Below are positions 36,136 through 45,465 of a stretch of 48,839 nt of DNA, piece after piece. Origin of the DNA: Bacillota bacterium. GTDB lineage: Bacteria > Bacillota > Dehalobacteriia > UBA4068 > UBA4997. Position 1 is the first letter of the stretch, and the number at the start of each line of letters is the position of its first letter. The position numbers were made by a program, and so were the translations under genes. The notes under the pieces are model-generated. The model was not told the origin of the DNA, did no database searches, and saw nothing but the letters and a program-made list of their open reading frames with translations. The stretch covers positions 1 through 48,839 of the forward strand of contig JAETNY010000015.1 in the NCBI GenBank assembly GCA_021771915.1, in the 5' to 3' direction.

Positions 36136-37665
36136 TTGAAAAAATTTACATTATTTTTTATGGCTTTGCTGCTTTGCTTGTTGATGGCTGGTCAGGCTTT
36201 TGCTTTTACCGACCTTGATGATTGTAACCCGGAAACCAGGCAGGCGATTAATGAGTTGGCGGAAAAGCAGATATTGAACGGCTATATTGACGATACTTTC
36301 CGGCCGAATGACAGCATTAGCCGCGCGGAGTTTGCCAAGGTGGCGGTTTTGGCGCTGACCAACAAAACTAACATGCCGATGGGCGCGGTGCAGGAGATTA
36401 GCTATCGGGACGTATCCCCTAACGCCTGGTATGCCAAGGTTGTGGCTAATGCGGCGGCGCTGAGCCTGATGCGAGGAGATGCGGAGGGAACTTTCCGCCC
36501 GAATGATACCGTTAGCGTGGACGAGGTTATAACCGTTCTGATACGCGCGCTGGGCTATACCGAGGCGGATTTGGATAAATCCGGCTGGCCGGCCAGCTAT
36601 ATTAATAAGGCTCGGGAAATTGGTCTGATTAATTATGATAATTATAGTGGCGACTGCACACGCGGCCAGGCTGCTGCGCTGGTGGCCAGAATGTTGGAAC
36701 TGCCGCAGGCCGGAGAGGAGCAACTGGCCAATCAAAATGCGGCCTTTACTTATGATTATGGCGTGGTGACGGAATTGACCAATAATTCTATCACTATCAG
36801 CAGCTTTAAGGGCGGTGCGCATAGTTATAAGCTGGCGGCGGAATGTGACTGGCAGGCTGCCAAAAGTGACTGCGGCGTGGGTAAACTGATTTATTTCGGT
36901 TTGGACAGCAAGCAGGCAGTGGTTAGCGTTTCCCGGCAGGATATTTATACTCATAACCAGCATGAAGCCGAGGTTTCCGGCACCAAAATTAAGCTGAACG
37001 GTAAAAATATGCTGATTGCCGATGATGCGACGGTATTGCTGATGAACAGCAGCGGCGGCGTTACCTCCGTCAGTTTGGAAAGGCTTTTGGCCAGCAGTTA
37101 TGTAGCGGATTTGCGCAGTAATAATTATCGTGCGCCGCTGCAGTATGTGTCTGACGGCAAAAATGTGCGCGGTCTGTTGATTGGCGATTACCGCGGCCAG
37201 AGCCAGCAGCAATTTGGTTATGTTGATGAATTTGGCACCGGTAGCGAGGGTGAGTCTGTTAAATTCTATGGTGAGAACGAATTTTATGAATGGAATTATG
37301 TTGGCAATGAGGGTGAATTACGCCCGGAAACTGATGTGCTTTACGCTTATGAACATCGGGCGGACGGCGTGCGCGCTTATGTTGTGGATAGAACCAAAGA
37401 GCAAATCCGCGGCGCTTATGGCGAGGGCGAGGTTGTGCAGTTTGCCGGTGATATTTGCCTGACAACCAGCGGTAAGCAGTTTATTATTGACGCGGAAACT
37501 GTGATTATGAAAGTATCCTATCGCTCAGACGGTTCCATTTATGATGTGGAATATATTGATTCTGTTTATGGCGGCGACCGGGTTTGTGTGCGTTATACAG
37601 AAAAAAGCGGTTCAAATTATACCGGTATTGAAGCTGCTTATGTTCTTGTACAGGATTTTATTTAA
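36136..37665 (+). CDS. SLH-domain envelope protein
   Basis: The 509-residue protein has a signal peptide (KKFTLFFMALLLCLLMAGQA) and three N-terminal SLH repeats. The first two (about residues 25-135) carry GYIDDTFRPNDSISRAEF and GDAEGTFRPNDTVSVDEV; the third is degenerate. The rest is beta-rich with no recognised domain. SLH repeats bind pyruvylated or modified wall polymer. The start is TTG 36136 with AAGGGAG upstream; an earlier TTG at 36127 is too close to that site. Confidence 0.88.
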   Translation: MKKFTLFFMALLLCLLMAGQAFAFTDLDDCNPETRQAINELAEKQILNGYIDDTFRPNDSISRAEFAKVAVLALTNKTNMPMGAVQEISYRDVSPNAWYAKVVANAAALSLMRGDAEGTFRPNDTVSVDEVITVLIRALGYTEADLDKSGWPASYINKAREIGLINYDNYSGDCTRGQAAALVARMLELPQAGEEQLANQNAAFTYDYGVVTELTNNSITISSFKGGAHSYKLAAECDWQAAKSDCGVGKLIYFGLDSKQAVVSVSRQDIYTHNQHEAEVSGTKIKLNGKNMLIADDATVLLMNSSGGVTSVSLERLLASSYVADLRSNNYRAPLQYVSDGKNVRGLLIGDYRGQSQQQFGYVDEFGTGSEGESVKFYGENEFYEWNYVGNEGELRPETDVLYAYEHRADGVRAYVVDRTKEQIRGAYGEGEVVQFAGDICLTTSGKQFIIDAETVIMKVSYRSDGSIYDVEYIDSVYGGDRVCVRYTEKSGSNYTGIEAAYVLVQDFI

Positions 37666-37705
37666 GATTATATAAGCCGTTTAATTTAAGGCTTCAATAT
37701 TTAAG

Positions 37706-37756
37706 ATAACTCGCATCTGTGTTCTTGTTTGAAAAAACGGCTGCGAGTTATTTTTT
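37706..37756 (+). terminator. Intrinsic terminator after the SLH gene
   Basis: ATAACTCGCA (37706-37715) pairs with TGCGAGTTAT (37742-37751) and is followed by a T-run. Confidence 0.8.
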
Positions 37757-37909
37757 ATGAAAGGTTTAAATAAAATTAAACTTTAGTTAATATTGTTTTT
37801 GTATAATTTGCGTACAACAAAATTTGGGTATAAATGTATTATTTCCAGGAAAAATATAAGAAGTAAAATATTAAATTATTTATAAATAAACATAAGGAAG
37901 GAACTGAAA

Positions 37910-39103
37910 ATGAAAAAATCTTTGAAAAAGCCTTATTTGTGGGGATTGATGCTGGTCATGCTGGCTGGTTTGCTGCTGGCCGGCGGTTGTGGCTCTGATA
38001 CCGGTGATGGAATGGCCGCAGAACCTGGCATTGCCGTGGAAGTTACGGAGGCGACAAAGGGTTCGATTGTTAACTCTACTGTGGTACGCGGCAACGTGGC
38101 CGCCACTGATGATGTTTATGTTATGCCCAAAGCGCAGGGTGTGGTGCGCGCTGTAAATGTTTCTGTGGGTGATTATGTGAGCAGGGGTCAGGTTATCTGT
38201 CAGCTGGATACGATTGATTTGCAGACCTCGCTGGCTTTGGCTAAAAGCCAATATGATACGCTTAATACTTCCTATCAGGAGGCGGTGAAAAATCGCGACC
38301 GTTATGCCGCGCTTTATGCGGAGGGGGCTGTTTCTCTGGCGCAGTATGAGCAGGCGGAAACTACGGTTAAAACTATGAATTTGGAGGGCGCCCGGCTTCA
38401 GGTGCAGCAAATTCAGGACCAGATTAATAACTGCACAGTGCGTTCCACCATTAATGGTGTGGTGGCAGAGGTTAATGTAAACCCCGGCGATATGGCCGGC
38501 GCCAATTATGTGGCACGTGTGGTGGATATTGGTCAGGTTAAGCTGATTGCCAATGTTACGGAAACGGTTTTGGCCAGCTTCAGCCAGGGCATGGAAGTTC
38601 AGGTTAAGATTGATGCGGCTTCGGCCGAGCCATTCATAGGCAAAGTAAGTTCCATGCCAGTGGCGGCTAATGCCACGATGACTTATCCGGTGGAAATTAC
38701 GATTGATAACCCTGACCATACGATTATGGCCGGTATGTTTGCTGAGGTTAATGTGGTGCGTGAACAATCGGCGGCAGAAAATTTGATTATACCCAAGACC
38801 GCAGTTAGTAACGATGGTATGGTTTATGTGGTGGACGCCCAGAATATTGCGCATCAGCGCTCTGTGGAAACCGGACTTTCCGATGATAATAATGTTGAGA
38901 TTTTAAGCGGTTTGAATGAGGGCGATTTGGTTGTTATCGTGGGCGGTTATCTGCTTTCTGAGGGCGCTGAGGTTCGCATTGTAACCAACGATGTTGGCGG
39001 CGATGGTGCGATTGACAGTGATAACGCTGATAATGATGAAAACGCGGCAAATGATGGTGATAATAATGATGGCGCAAATGCTGATGCGACCAAAGCCAAC
39101 TAA
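37910..39103 (+). CDS. RND efflux periplasmic adaptor lipoprotein
   Basis: The 397-residue HlyD/AcrA-like protein starts with a lipoprotein signal (lipobox LAGGC, Cys about residue 27). It has the biotinyl-lipoyl half-motifs (VMPKAQGVVRAVNVSVGDYV and NCTVRSTINGVVAEVNVNPG) around a helical hairpin, then beta-barrel and membrane-proximal parts. The C-terminal 40 residues are a disordered Asp/Asn/Ala run. It is 22 bases before the pump gene. Confidence 0.93.
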   Translation: MKKSLKKPYLWGLMLVMLAGLLLAGGCGSDTGDGMAAEPGIAVEVTEATKGSIVNSTVVRGNVAATDDVYVMPKAQGVVRAVNVSVGDYVSRGQVICQLDTIDLQTSLALAKSQYDTLNTSYQEAVKNRDRYAALYAEGAVSLAQYEQAETTVKTMNLEGARLQVQQIQDQINNCTVRSTINGVVAEVNVNPGDMAGANYVARVVDIGQVKLIANVTETVLASFSQGMEVQVKIDAASAEPFIGKVSSMPVAANATMTYPVEITIDNPDHTIMAGMFAEVNVVREQSAAENLIIPKTAVSNDGMVYVVDAQNIAHQRSVETGLSDDNNVEILSGLNEGDLVVIVGGYLLSEGAEVRIVTNDVGGDGAIDSDNADNDENAANDGDNNDGANADATKAN

Positions 39104-39125
39104 CTGGCAGCGGAGGATTATATAA

Positions 39126-42100
39126 ATGAACATAATTAAACTGGCTGTTAAACGCAGAGTCACAGTGATGATGCTTTTTGTCTGCATTGTGATGCTGGGT
39201 CTGGTTTCGTTCAGCCGTCTGGGCATGGATTTGATGCCGGATATGGAAATCCCGGTGGCCATGGTTATGACAACATATAGCGGTGCTGGCAGTGAAGAAG
39301 TGGAAACCATGATTACAGAAACCATTGAAACGGCGGTGGCCAGCGTGGAGGGCGTGCAGGATATTTATTCTATGTCTTCCACCGGCAGTTCCATGGTTAT
39401 GGTGCAGTATGACTGGGGCACTGATTTGGATATTGCCGGCCTTAACCTGCGTGAGCGTGTGGCAATGGTGGAAGGTTATCTGCCGGACGGCGCGGACGCG
39501 CCGATGGTTATGAAGATGAACATGAACCAGATGCCAATTTTGATGATGGCGGTTAACAGTGACGCTGGTCTGGCTGATTTAAAGCAGACTATTGAAGATG
39601 ATATTGTGCCGCAGCTGGAGCGCCAGAGCGGCGTGGCTTCTGTGACGGTGGGCGGCGGTTATGTTAATCAGGTTAACGTGACGGTTAACCCAATGGTTTT
39701 GGAAAATTATAATCTTTCCATGCAGGCCATTGTGGGTGCTATTCAGTCCAACAATATGAATATGGCGGCCGGTCAGGTTGTGGACGGCGGCAAGAATATG
39801 ACAATCCGGCTGATGGGCAAATATACGGCCTTAAGCGATATTGAAAATGTTGATGTTACATTACCAACGGGCAGTCTGGTTAAACTTAAGGATATTGCCA
39901 CTGTGGAGTTGGTGCCGGAAAAGAACGATATTGACGTTTATCAGAATGGCAACGAGGCCATGTATATTGCTATCAGCAAACAGAGCGACGCTAACACCGT
40001 TTCCACAGCCAATGCGGTGCTGGACGTTTGCCGCAAGCTGGAGCAGACTATGCCTGGCAATCTGACGTTTATGGTGGCCATGAACCAGGCCGAGATGATT
40101 GAAATGTCTATCGACAGTCTGGTAAACAGCCTGCTGACCGGCGCGTTGCTGGCTGTGCTGGTGTTGTTCATCTTCCTGCGCAGCGTGCGCAGTACGCTGG
40201 TTATTGCGATTTCTATTCCAATTTCATTAATTGCTACCTGTATGCTGATGTATTTCGGCGATATGACCTTTAACGTGCTGACCTTGGGCGGTATGGCCTT
40301 GGGCGCCGGTATGATGGTGGACAGTTCAATCGTTATTCTGGAAAACATTCAGCGCCTGCGCACACAGGGTATGTCTGGCTTTGATGCGGCTGTTAAGGGC
40401 GCCAGCCAGATGCTGCTGGCGGTTATCTCCTCCACGCTGACCACGGTGGCGGTGTTCCTGCCGATTGGTTTTACCGAGGGTATGTCTGCCGTTATGTTTA
40501 AGGATATGGCGCTGACGATTACTTTTGCCATGCTGGCCAGTCTGGTTTCGGCTATTTTGTTGGTGCCGATGCTCTGCTCAACACTTTTGCGCCCGGAGGC
40601 CAGTTACAGCACCGAGGGTAAAGGTCTTAAGCCAATGATTGGCAAAATGCAGAATGTGGTGGCTGGCTGGTTTGAAAAGTTAAATGGGTTTTATCATAAG
40701 ATATTGGTGCTGGCGCTACGCAAACGCAAAACCACAGTATTTGCAATCGTTGGTTTACTGTTGCTGTCTTTTGTAATGCTGGCTATGGTTGGTTTTGAAT
40801 TTATGCCGGCTACGGCCAGCAATCAGATGACGGTTAATGTCGTGCTGGAAGACGGTATGGCCAAGGAAGAAACCGCTAAAGTTGCGGCGCGCGCCGAGAA
40901 TATCATTTATGAAGTTCTGGGCGACGATTTAACTAATAATATGATGTTGGTTGGCGGTCAGGCCGGCATGGGCGGCAGCGGCGAGAATGTGGCGCAGTTT
41001 ATGCTGACGCTGAAAAAAGAGAGCGAGCGTAAATCTGATATTAATGAATTGGCTGATAATCTGCGCAATCGGCTGGCGGATTTGGCCGGTGTGGAAGTCA
41101 GCGTTAGCGTTGGCGATATGATGAGCATGAGCAGTTCCGGCAGTTCCGGCGCCAGTCTTAGCATTTATGGCGAGGATTTGGATACTCTGCGAGAACTGGG
41201 CAACCGAGTGGCGGCAATTATGGAAAGTATGCCGGCCGCGCGAGAGGTGGAAACCAGTCTGGACGACGCTTTGCCGGAACTTAATCTGGTGATTAACGCC
41301 AACAAGGCGGCGCAGCTGGGTATGACCGTGCCGCAGGTGGCTTCCAGCGTCAGCGCTTATGTCAGCGGTATTACGGCCACAAAATATACGGAAGCCGGCG
41401 GTAATGAAATTGATGTTAAGGTTCAGGTGCCGGAGATGTATCAGGACAATCTGGATTTAATCCTGAACCAGCGCATGACGGCGCCGACCGGTCAGATTTT
41501 CCGTCTGGGTGATGTGGTGACGTTGGAAAATGGCCATGGGCCGCTTTCAATTAACCGTATTAATCAGGAGCGTTATGTGACTATCAGCTGTTCACTGGTG
41601 GGGCAGGATTTGATGTCATTTACCACGGAGCTGAACCAGCGTCTGGACGCGGAGTTGGTTCTGCCGCAGGGTTATCATTTTGAGGCAGAGGGTAGTTTTG
41701 AGCAGATGATGGAGGCCTTTAGCAGTTTGCTGCTGGCGCTGCTGCTGGGCTGTGCGCTTATCTATATGATTATGGCTTCTCTGTATGAGTCGTTCAGTCA
41801 GCCGTTTATTATCTTCTTATCTATTCCCACAGCTTTTATCGGCGCATTCTTTGGTTTGTTTGTAACCGGTCATGCGCTGGACGTTACCGGTATGATTGGT
41901 TTGATTATGTTGGTGGGCATTGTGGTTAATAACGGCATTGTGCTGGTGGATACGATTAACCAGCTGCGCCGTGACGAGGGCAAGGGGTTGCACCAGGCTA
42001 TTTTGATTGCAGGCCCACAGCGTTTGCGCCCGATTTTGATGACGGCGTTAACAACAATCCTCTCCATGCTGCCGATGGCCTTCTTTGGCAGTGACGGCGG

Positions 42101-42275
42101 CCAGATGGCGGCTGGCATGGCGATTGTGGTATCCTTTGGTCTGGCAGTTTCCACTATGCTGACTCTGCTGTTTGTGCCGGTTATGTATAGTTTGTTTGAA
42201 GACGGCGCTAAAAAGGTTGGCATGCGCAGTGCTAAATCCAGAAACGGTTTGCATGCCGATGAGGAAATGGCCTGA
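39126..42275 (+). CDS. RND-family efflux transporter (AcrB/HAE1-like)
   Basis: The 1049-residue inner-membrane pump has 12 predicted helices and two large periplasmic loops. It starts IIKLAVKRRVTVMMLFVCIV and has LGAGMMVDSSIVILENIQRL in TM4 and MLVGIVVNNGIVLVDTINQL in TM10. By eye, the AcrB Asp407 equivalent is kept (Asp399), the Asp408 equivalent is Ser, and the Lys940 equivalent is Asn935. It lies between an adaptor and a TolC gene, so it probably forms a trans-envelope pump; the substrate is unknown. Confidence 0.95.
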   Translation: MNIIKLAVKRRVTVMMLFVCIVMLGLVSFSRLGMDLMPDMEIPVAMVMTTYSGAGSEEVETMITETIETAVASVEGVQDIYSMSSTGSSMVMVQYDWGTDLDIAGLNLRERVAMVEGYLPDGADAPMVMKMNMNQMPILMMAVNSDAGLADLKQTIEDDIVPQLERQSGVASVTVGGGYVNQVNVTVNPMVLENYNLSMQAIVGAIQSNNMNMAAGQVVDGGKNMTIRLMGKYTALSDIENVDVTLPTGSLVKLKDIATVELVPEKNDIDVYQNGNEAMYIAISKQSDANTVSTANAVLDVCRKLEQTMPGNLTFMVAMNQAEMIEMSIDSLVNSLLTGALLAVLVLFIFLRSVRSTLVIAISIPISLIATCMLMYFGDMTFNVLTLGGMALGAGMMVDSSIVILENIQRLRTQGMSGFDAAVKGASQMLLAVISSTLTTVAVFLPIGFTEGMSAVMFKDMALTITFAMLASLVSAILLVPMLCSTLLRPEASYSTEGKGLKPMIGKMQNVVAGWFEKLNGFYHKILVLALRKRKTTVFAIVGLLLLSFVMLAMVGFEFMPATASNQMTVNVVLEDGMAKEETAKVAARAENIIYEVLGDDLTNNMMLVGGQAGMGGSGENVAQFMLTLKKESERKSDINELADNLRNRLADLAGVEVSVSVGDMMSMSSSGSSGASLSIYGEDLDTLRELGNRVAAIMESMPAAREVETSLDDALPELNLVINANKAAQLGMTVPQVASSVSAYVSGITATKYTEAGGNEIDVKVQVPEMYQDNLDLILNQRMTAPTGQIFRLGDVVTLENGHGPLSINRINQERYVTISCSLVGQDLMSFTTELNQRLDAELVLPQGYHFEAEGSFEQMMEAFSSLLLALLLGCALIYMIMASLYESFSQPFIIFLSIPTAFIGAFFGLFVTGHALDVTGMIGLIMLVGIVVNNGIVLVDTINQLRRDEGKGLHQAILIAGPQRLRPILMTALTTILSMLPMAFFGSDGGQMAAGMAIVVSFGLAVSTMLTLLFVPVMYSLFEDGAKKVGMRSAKSRNGLHADEEMA

Positions 42276-42357
42276 TTCCGGAAATTACCGTTAACAACCG
42301 GCGCGGTTTTTATACAAAAAAGCAGAATTGTTTAGTTATTGCCGCGTCGGTTTATGC

Positions 42358-42363
42358 TATAAT
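42358..42363 (+). promoter_or_regulatory. Candidate extended -10 promoter of the TolC-like gene
   Basis: TGC precedes TATAAT (42355-42363), forming an extended -10 element. No good -35 is seen. It could give the outer-membrane gene some independent expression. Confidence 0.45.
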
Positions 42364-42412
42364 AGAAGAAAAAATAAAACAAAAAAAGAACACAGACTGG
42401 AGGAAATTATTT

Positions 42413-43741
42413 ATGGAAAAAACTGGTATGCCGAAATCTGATACGCCAAAAATGTCCTGTAAGGCTTTGGCTTTGGGGCTGGCACTGGGCTGCGGTCTGT
42501 TTTTTGCCCAGCCGCAGACGGCGGAGGCCAAGCTGCTGCCGGCAAATTATGAGGAAAAACAGGCGGCGGCCGCGGCGGAAAGCGGCGAGCCGCAGGGCAC
42601 GGCCGAGGTGCCGGCGGTGCTGACCGGGGAAACCCGTGCCATTACGCTGGACGAAGCCATGGCCATGGCGCAGACCAACAGCCCGGCGGTTTTGTCCGCG
42701 CAGAATGATTTGGCGGCGGCCAAAGTGGCGGCGAACAAGGCGGCCAGCACGGCCCGGACTGCCCGGCAGGCGGCGGAAATACGTATTCCGTCTTATAAAA
42801 CACCAACGTTGACTTATGATGCGAATGGTAATCATGTTATTGTTGATGTTACTGCCGGCGGCGGCCGTGCTATGCAGAAAGACCAGACTTATTACGCGGC
42901 CACAGTTTATGGCCCGGACGCCACGAAAAAGGGTGTGGAAATTCAGGAGTTCGCCGTGGCCAGCCAGCAGGCAGCCTGCAATCTGCAAACCATTCAGGGC
43001 TATTATACCGTGCTTTGTGATATTCAGTCGGAGCTTTCGGCGCAGTATGCTTTGGAAAAGGCGCGCAATCAGCAGCATGTGGTGCAGGCGCGTCTGGAGC
43101 AGGGCATGGCGACGCGTCTGGAGCTTTTGCAGGCCGATACGCAGGTTAACAGCGCGCAGGCCATGCTGGACGCGGCCAAAGCGCAGACGGTTAAGGACAA
43201 GCGTTCTCTGAATGTGACGATGGGGCTGGACCCGGAAACCAACTGGACGCCAACCACCGCCCTGAATTTTGAGCCGATGCTCTTTACCGACGTTGAGGCA
43301 AAGGTGCAGGAAATGGTTGCGGAGTCGCCCATGGTGCAGCTGACGCAGGTGGTTTTTGAGCTGGCCGGTATCAGCCGGGATAACAGTATGATAGCCTCGC
43401 CGGTTTTCACTTATGACGGCAAAACGGCCGAGCTTACCTATCAGACGGCGGAAATTGAATATAATAACGCCCAGCGTTTGGCATATACCAATGCCAAATC
43501 CATGCTGGAAAGCCTGAGCCTGGCCAGAGAACAGTATCTGATTTATCAGGAAAGCCAGGAGCTGCTGGAGGAGGTTTATCGTCTGGCGGTGCTGCAATAT
43601 GAAAACGGCCTGAACACGCAGAATGATATTCAGGCGGCGGCGGCTGATTTGGCCAGCAATGACAGCAAACGTCTGAACGCGCTGCTGCAATATAACATTG
43701 CCAAAACGGCCATTGAGCAGGGTATTGTGCAGACCAGTTAG
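42413..43741 (+). CDS. TolC family outer-membrane efflux protein
   Basis: The 442-residue protein has a signal peptide (about 1-40, ending QTAEAK) and two outer-membrane efflux protein repeats of long alpha-helical hairpins. The first includes ITLDEAMAMAQTNSPAVLSA; the second has QHVVQARLEQGMATRLELLQ and KRSLNVTMGLDP, then YENGLNTQNDIQAAAADLAS near the end. TolC channels carry drugs across an outer membrane, so this gene is strong evidence for a diderm cell. It follows the pump by 137 bases. Confidence 0.9.
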   Translation: MEKTGMPKSDTPKMSCKALALGLALGCGLFFAQPQTAEAKLLPANYEEKQAAAAAESGEPQGTAEVPAVLTGETRAITLDEAMAMAQTNSPAVLSAQNDLAAAKVAANKAASTARTARQAAEIRIPSYKTPTLTYDANGNHVIVDVTAGGGRAMQKDQTYYAATVYGPDATKKGVEIQEFAVASQQAACNLQTIQGYYTVLCDIQSELSAQYALEKARNQQHVVQARLEQGMATRLELLQADTQVNSAQAMLDAAKAQTVKDKRSLNVTMGLDPETNWTPTTALNFEPMLFTDVEAKVQEMVAESPMVQLTQVVFELAGISRDNSMIASPVFTYDGKTAELTYQTAEIEYNNAQRLAYTNAKSMLESLSLAREQYLIYQESQELLEEVYRLAVLQYENGLNTQNDIQAAAADLASNDSKRLNALLQYNIAKTAIEQGIVQTS

Positions 43742-43777
43742 ACAAATTGCGACAAAATTTTAAGAAATCCAGTTTTT

Positions 43778-43814
43778 AACAGCAGGTTTTTTGCAGAAAC
43801 CTGCTGTTTTTTTT
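43778..43814 (+). terminator. Intrinsic terminator after the TolC-like gene
   Basis: AACAGCAGGTTT (43778-43789) pairs with AAACCTGCTGTT (43797-43808), followed by eight T. Confidence 0.9.
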
Positions 43815-43824
43815 GCAAAAGGTG

Positions 43825-43853
43825 TTGAGGATTGGCGGCAAAAAGTTTATAAT
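43825..43853 (+). promoter_or_regulatory. Promoter of the second SLH gene
   Basis: TTGAGG (43825-43830) and TATAAT (43848-43853) are separated by 17 bases. A leader of about 80 bases follows. Confidence 0.7.
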
Positions 43854-43938
43854 AGATTGGGTAGCTGTCGATAGTTGTATATTTGTCAGCTTTTGGTTGT
43901 TAATGATTGGGAATTAATTTTGCAAAAGGAGGCACAAC

Positions 43939-45411
43939 ATGAATTTAGTGAGAAGCAGTATGAAAAAAATTTGGTTTGTGATTGGTGTTTTACTGCTGGT
44001 GATAGTTGGGCAGTTGGTGGCCGTGGAAAAGACCTGGGCGGCAGAAACAGATGATGATTATATTTATATGGTTACAGATAGCGGCACGGTGGTGAAACGG
44101 CCGGTGAGCGGCACGCCGTCTAAGGACCATTCCACGGATTCCGGCAGCAGCACGGCCAAGCCGAACAGCACATCGTCTGACTCTATCATGATTACACGTT
44201 TACAGTTGGAACAGGGCAAGGTTGATTTAGCTAATCTGAATATGCGCGAATCAGCCAGCGCCAAAAGCGTTTATATTGAAAAGTCCGCCATGGAATATGC
44301 GGCGGAGCAGAATATGCAGATTGGTATGGTGACAAACTATGTAACAGTACGCGTCCCGGCTGCGGCGATTGTCAATTCTGATTATTGGCGGCGTGCGGCG
44401 CAGTCCAGCCGCAGTTTTCATTTCTTTTTTGAACTGGACGATGTGCATGGGCTGGATTTAAACCGGGAGTATCGCACTTCTGAACAAATTCGTTTAAGCG
44501 CCTGGCCCATTTCACAGCAGAGTGTGGAACTGGAAATGTATTTGCGCGGCTCCAATAACAGTTATATTTATATCGAAAAGCTTGATGACGATGTAATTTC
44601 CATTGTTTACAACTATCTTACCAATTATCGCACGGTAAACAGCCGTTATCCGCAGCAGACACTGGCTTTGCTTTGGTGTGATACGGAGCGCAGAATTAAC
44701 TCCACCTATACTGCCAATCAGCTTTTGGCTTCACGTACCAATCTGGACACGCAGACGGTTGAGGTTCGCTCGCCATATGCGCATGGCTGTTATCTGCTGG
44801 TTAGTCAGAGCAATGCAGATAACCGCAAAACACAGCTGGCCGATATGGCGGAGCCGGGGCGTGTGAATACCGCCGGTGTGCCGGCCTGGGCGGCGGCAGA
44901 TGTGGGCGCATTGCAAGCGGTTTCTGTGGTACCGGAGGATTTAAGCGGCGTTAAATTTAATCAGCCTATCACGCGAGCCGAGTTTGCTGCTTATCTGGTT
45001 AATGTGCTGTCTTTGCATTATGACGGTAAAGAGTTGAGCAATCCTTTTAAGGACGTTCAGGCCGGGCATACTTATTATGAGGAAATTTTGCTGGCCCATA
45101 AGGCCGGGCTGCTTTCCGGTCAGACAAAAAACACCTTTGCCCCAGACGCTGCGATTACCCGGCAGGAAATGGCCTGTATGTTTACACGGGTTTTGAATGT
45201 GGTACAGCATGAATATTCCACTGACAACAGCAAGCTGGCGGCCATGCCGGACGCCGGCAGGGTCAGCAGCTGGGCCAGGGAAAGTGTGGCGGTCAGTTTG
45301 AATACGGGACTGATTGCCGGCACGGACGGCGGCCGTTTTGCTCCAGCGCAGACCACAACCTGGACAGAAGCTGTGGTTATGCTGAACCGTTTGTATAAAT
45401 TGCTGCATTAA
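43939..45411 (+). CDS. SLH-domain protein with C-terminal repeats
   Basis: The 490-residue protein has a signal peptide (about 1-34, ending KTWAAE), a Ser/Thr-rich linker, a middle region of unknown fold, and two C-terminal SLH repeats. The first (about 330-375) begins LSGVKFNQPITRAEFAAYLV; the second has GLLSGQTKNTFAPDAAITRQ, and a partial third has GLIAGTDGGRFAPAQTTTW. Unlike the first SLH protein, the wall-binding part is at the C-terminus. AAAGGAGG lies six bases before the ATG. Confidence 0.88.
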   Translation: MNLVRSSMKKIWFVIGVLLLVIVGQLVAVEKTWAAETDDDYIYMVTDSGTVVKRPVSGTPSKDHSTDSGSSTAKPNSTSSDSIMITRLQLEQGKVDLANLNMRESASAKSVYIEKSAMEYAAEQNMQIGMVTNYVTVRVPAAAIVNSDYWRRAAQSSRSFHFFFELDDVHGLDLNREYRTSEQIRLSAWPISQQSVELEMYLRGSNNSYIYIEKLDDDVISIVYNYLTNYRTVNSRYPQQTLALLWCDTERRINSTYTANQLLASRTNLDTQTVEVRSPYAHGCYLLVSQSNADNRKTQLADMAEPGRVNTAGVPAWAAADVGALQAVSVVPEDLSGVKFNQPITRAEFAAYLVNVLSLHYDGKELSNPFKDVQAGHTYYEEILLAHKAGLLSGQTKNTFAPDAAITRQEMACMFTRVLNVVQHEYSTDNSKLAAMPDAGRVSSWARESVAVSLNTGLIAGTDGGRFAPAQTTTWTEAVVMLNRLYKLLH

Positions 45412-45465
45412 AATTAAGATAGTGTTTGGTTTGGGATTAGAGGATTTTTAAGGAGGTACCTTTCT

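Noticed and set aside
42407-43690. A 427-residue reverse-strand frame opposite the TolC-like gene
   Set aside because: Composition is typical of an antisense shadow (Arg/His/Gln-rich), and the plus-strand gene has a signal peptide and family motifs.
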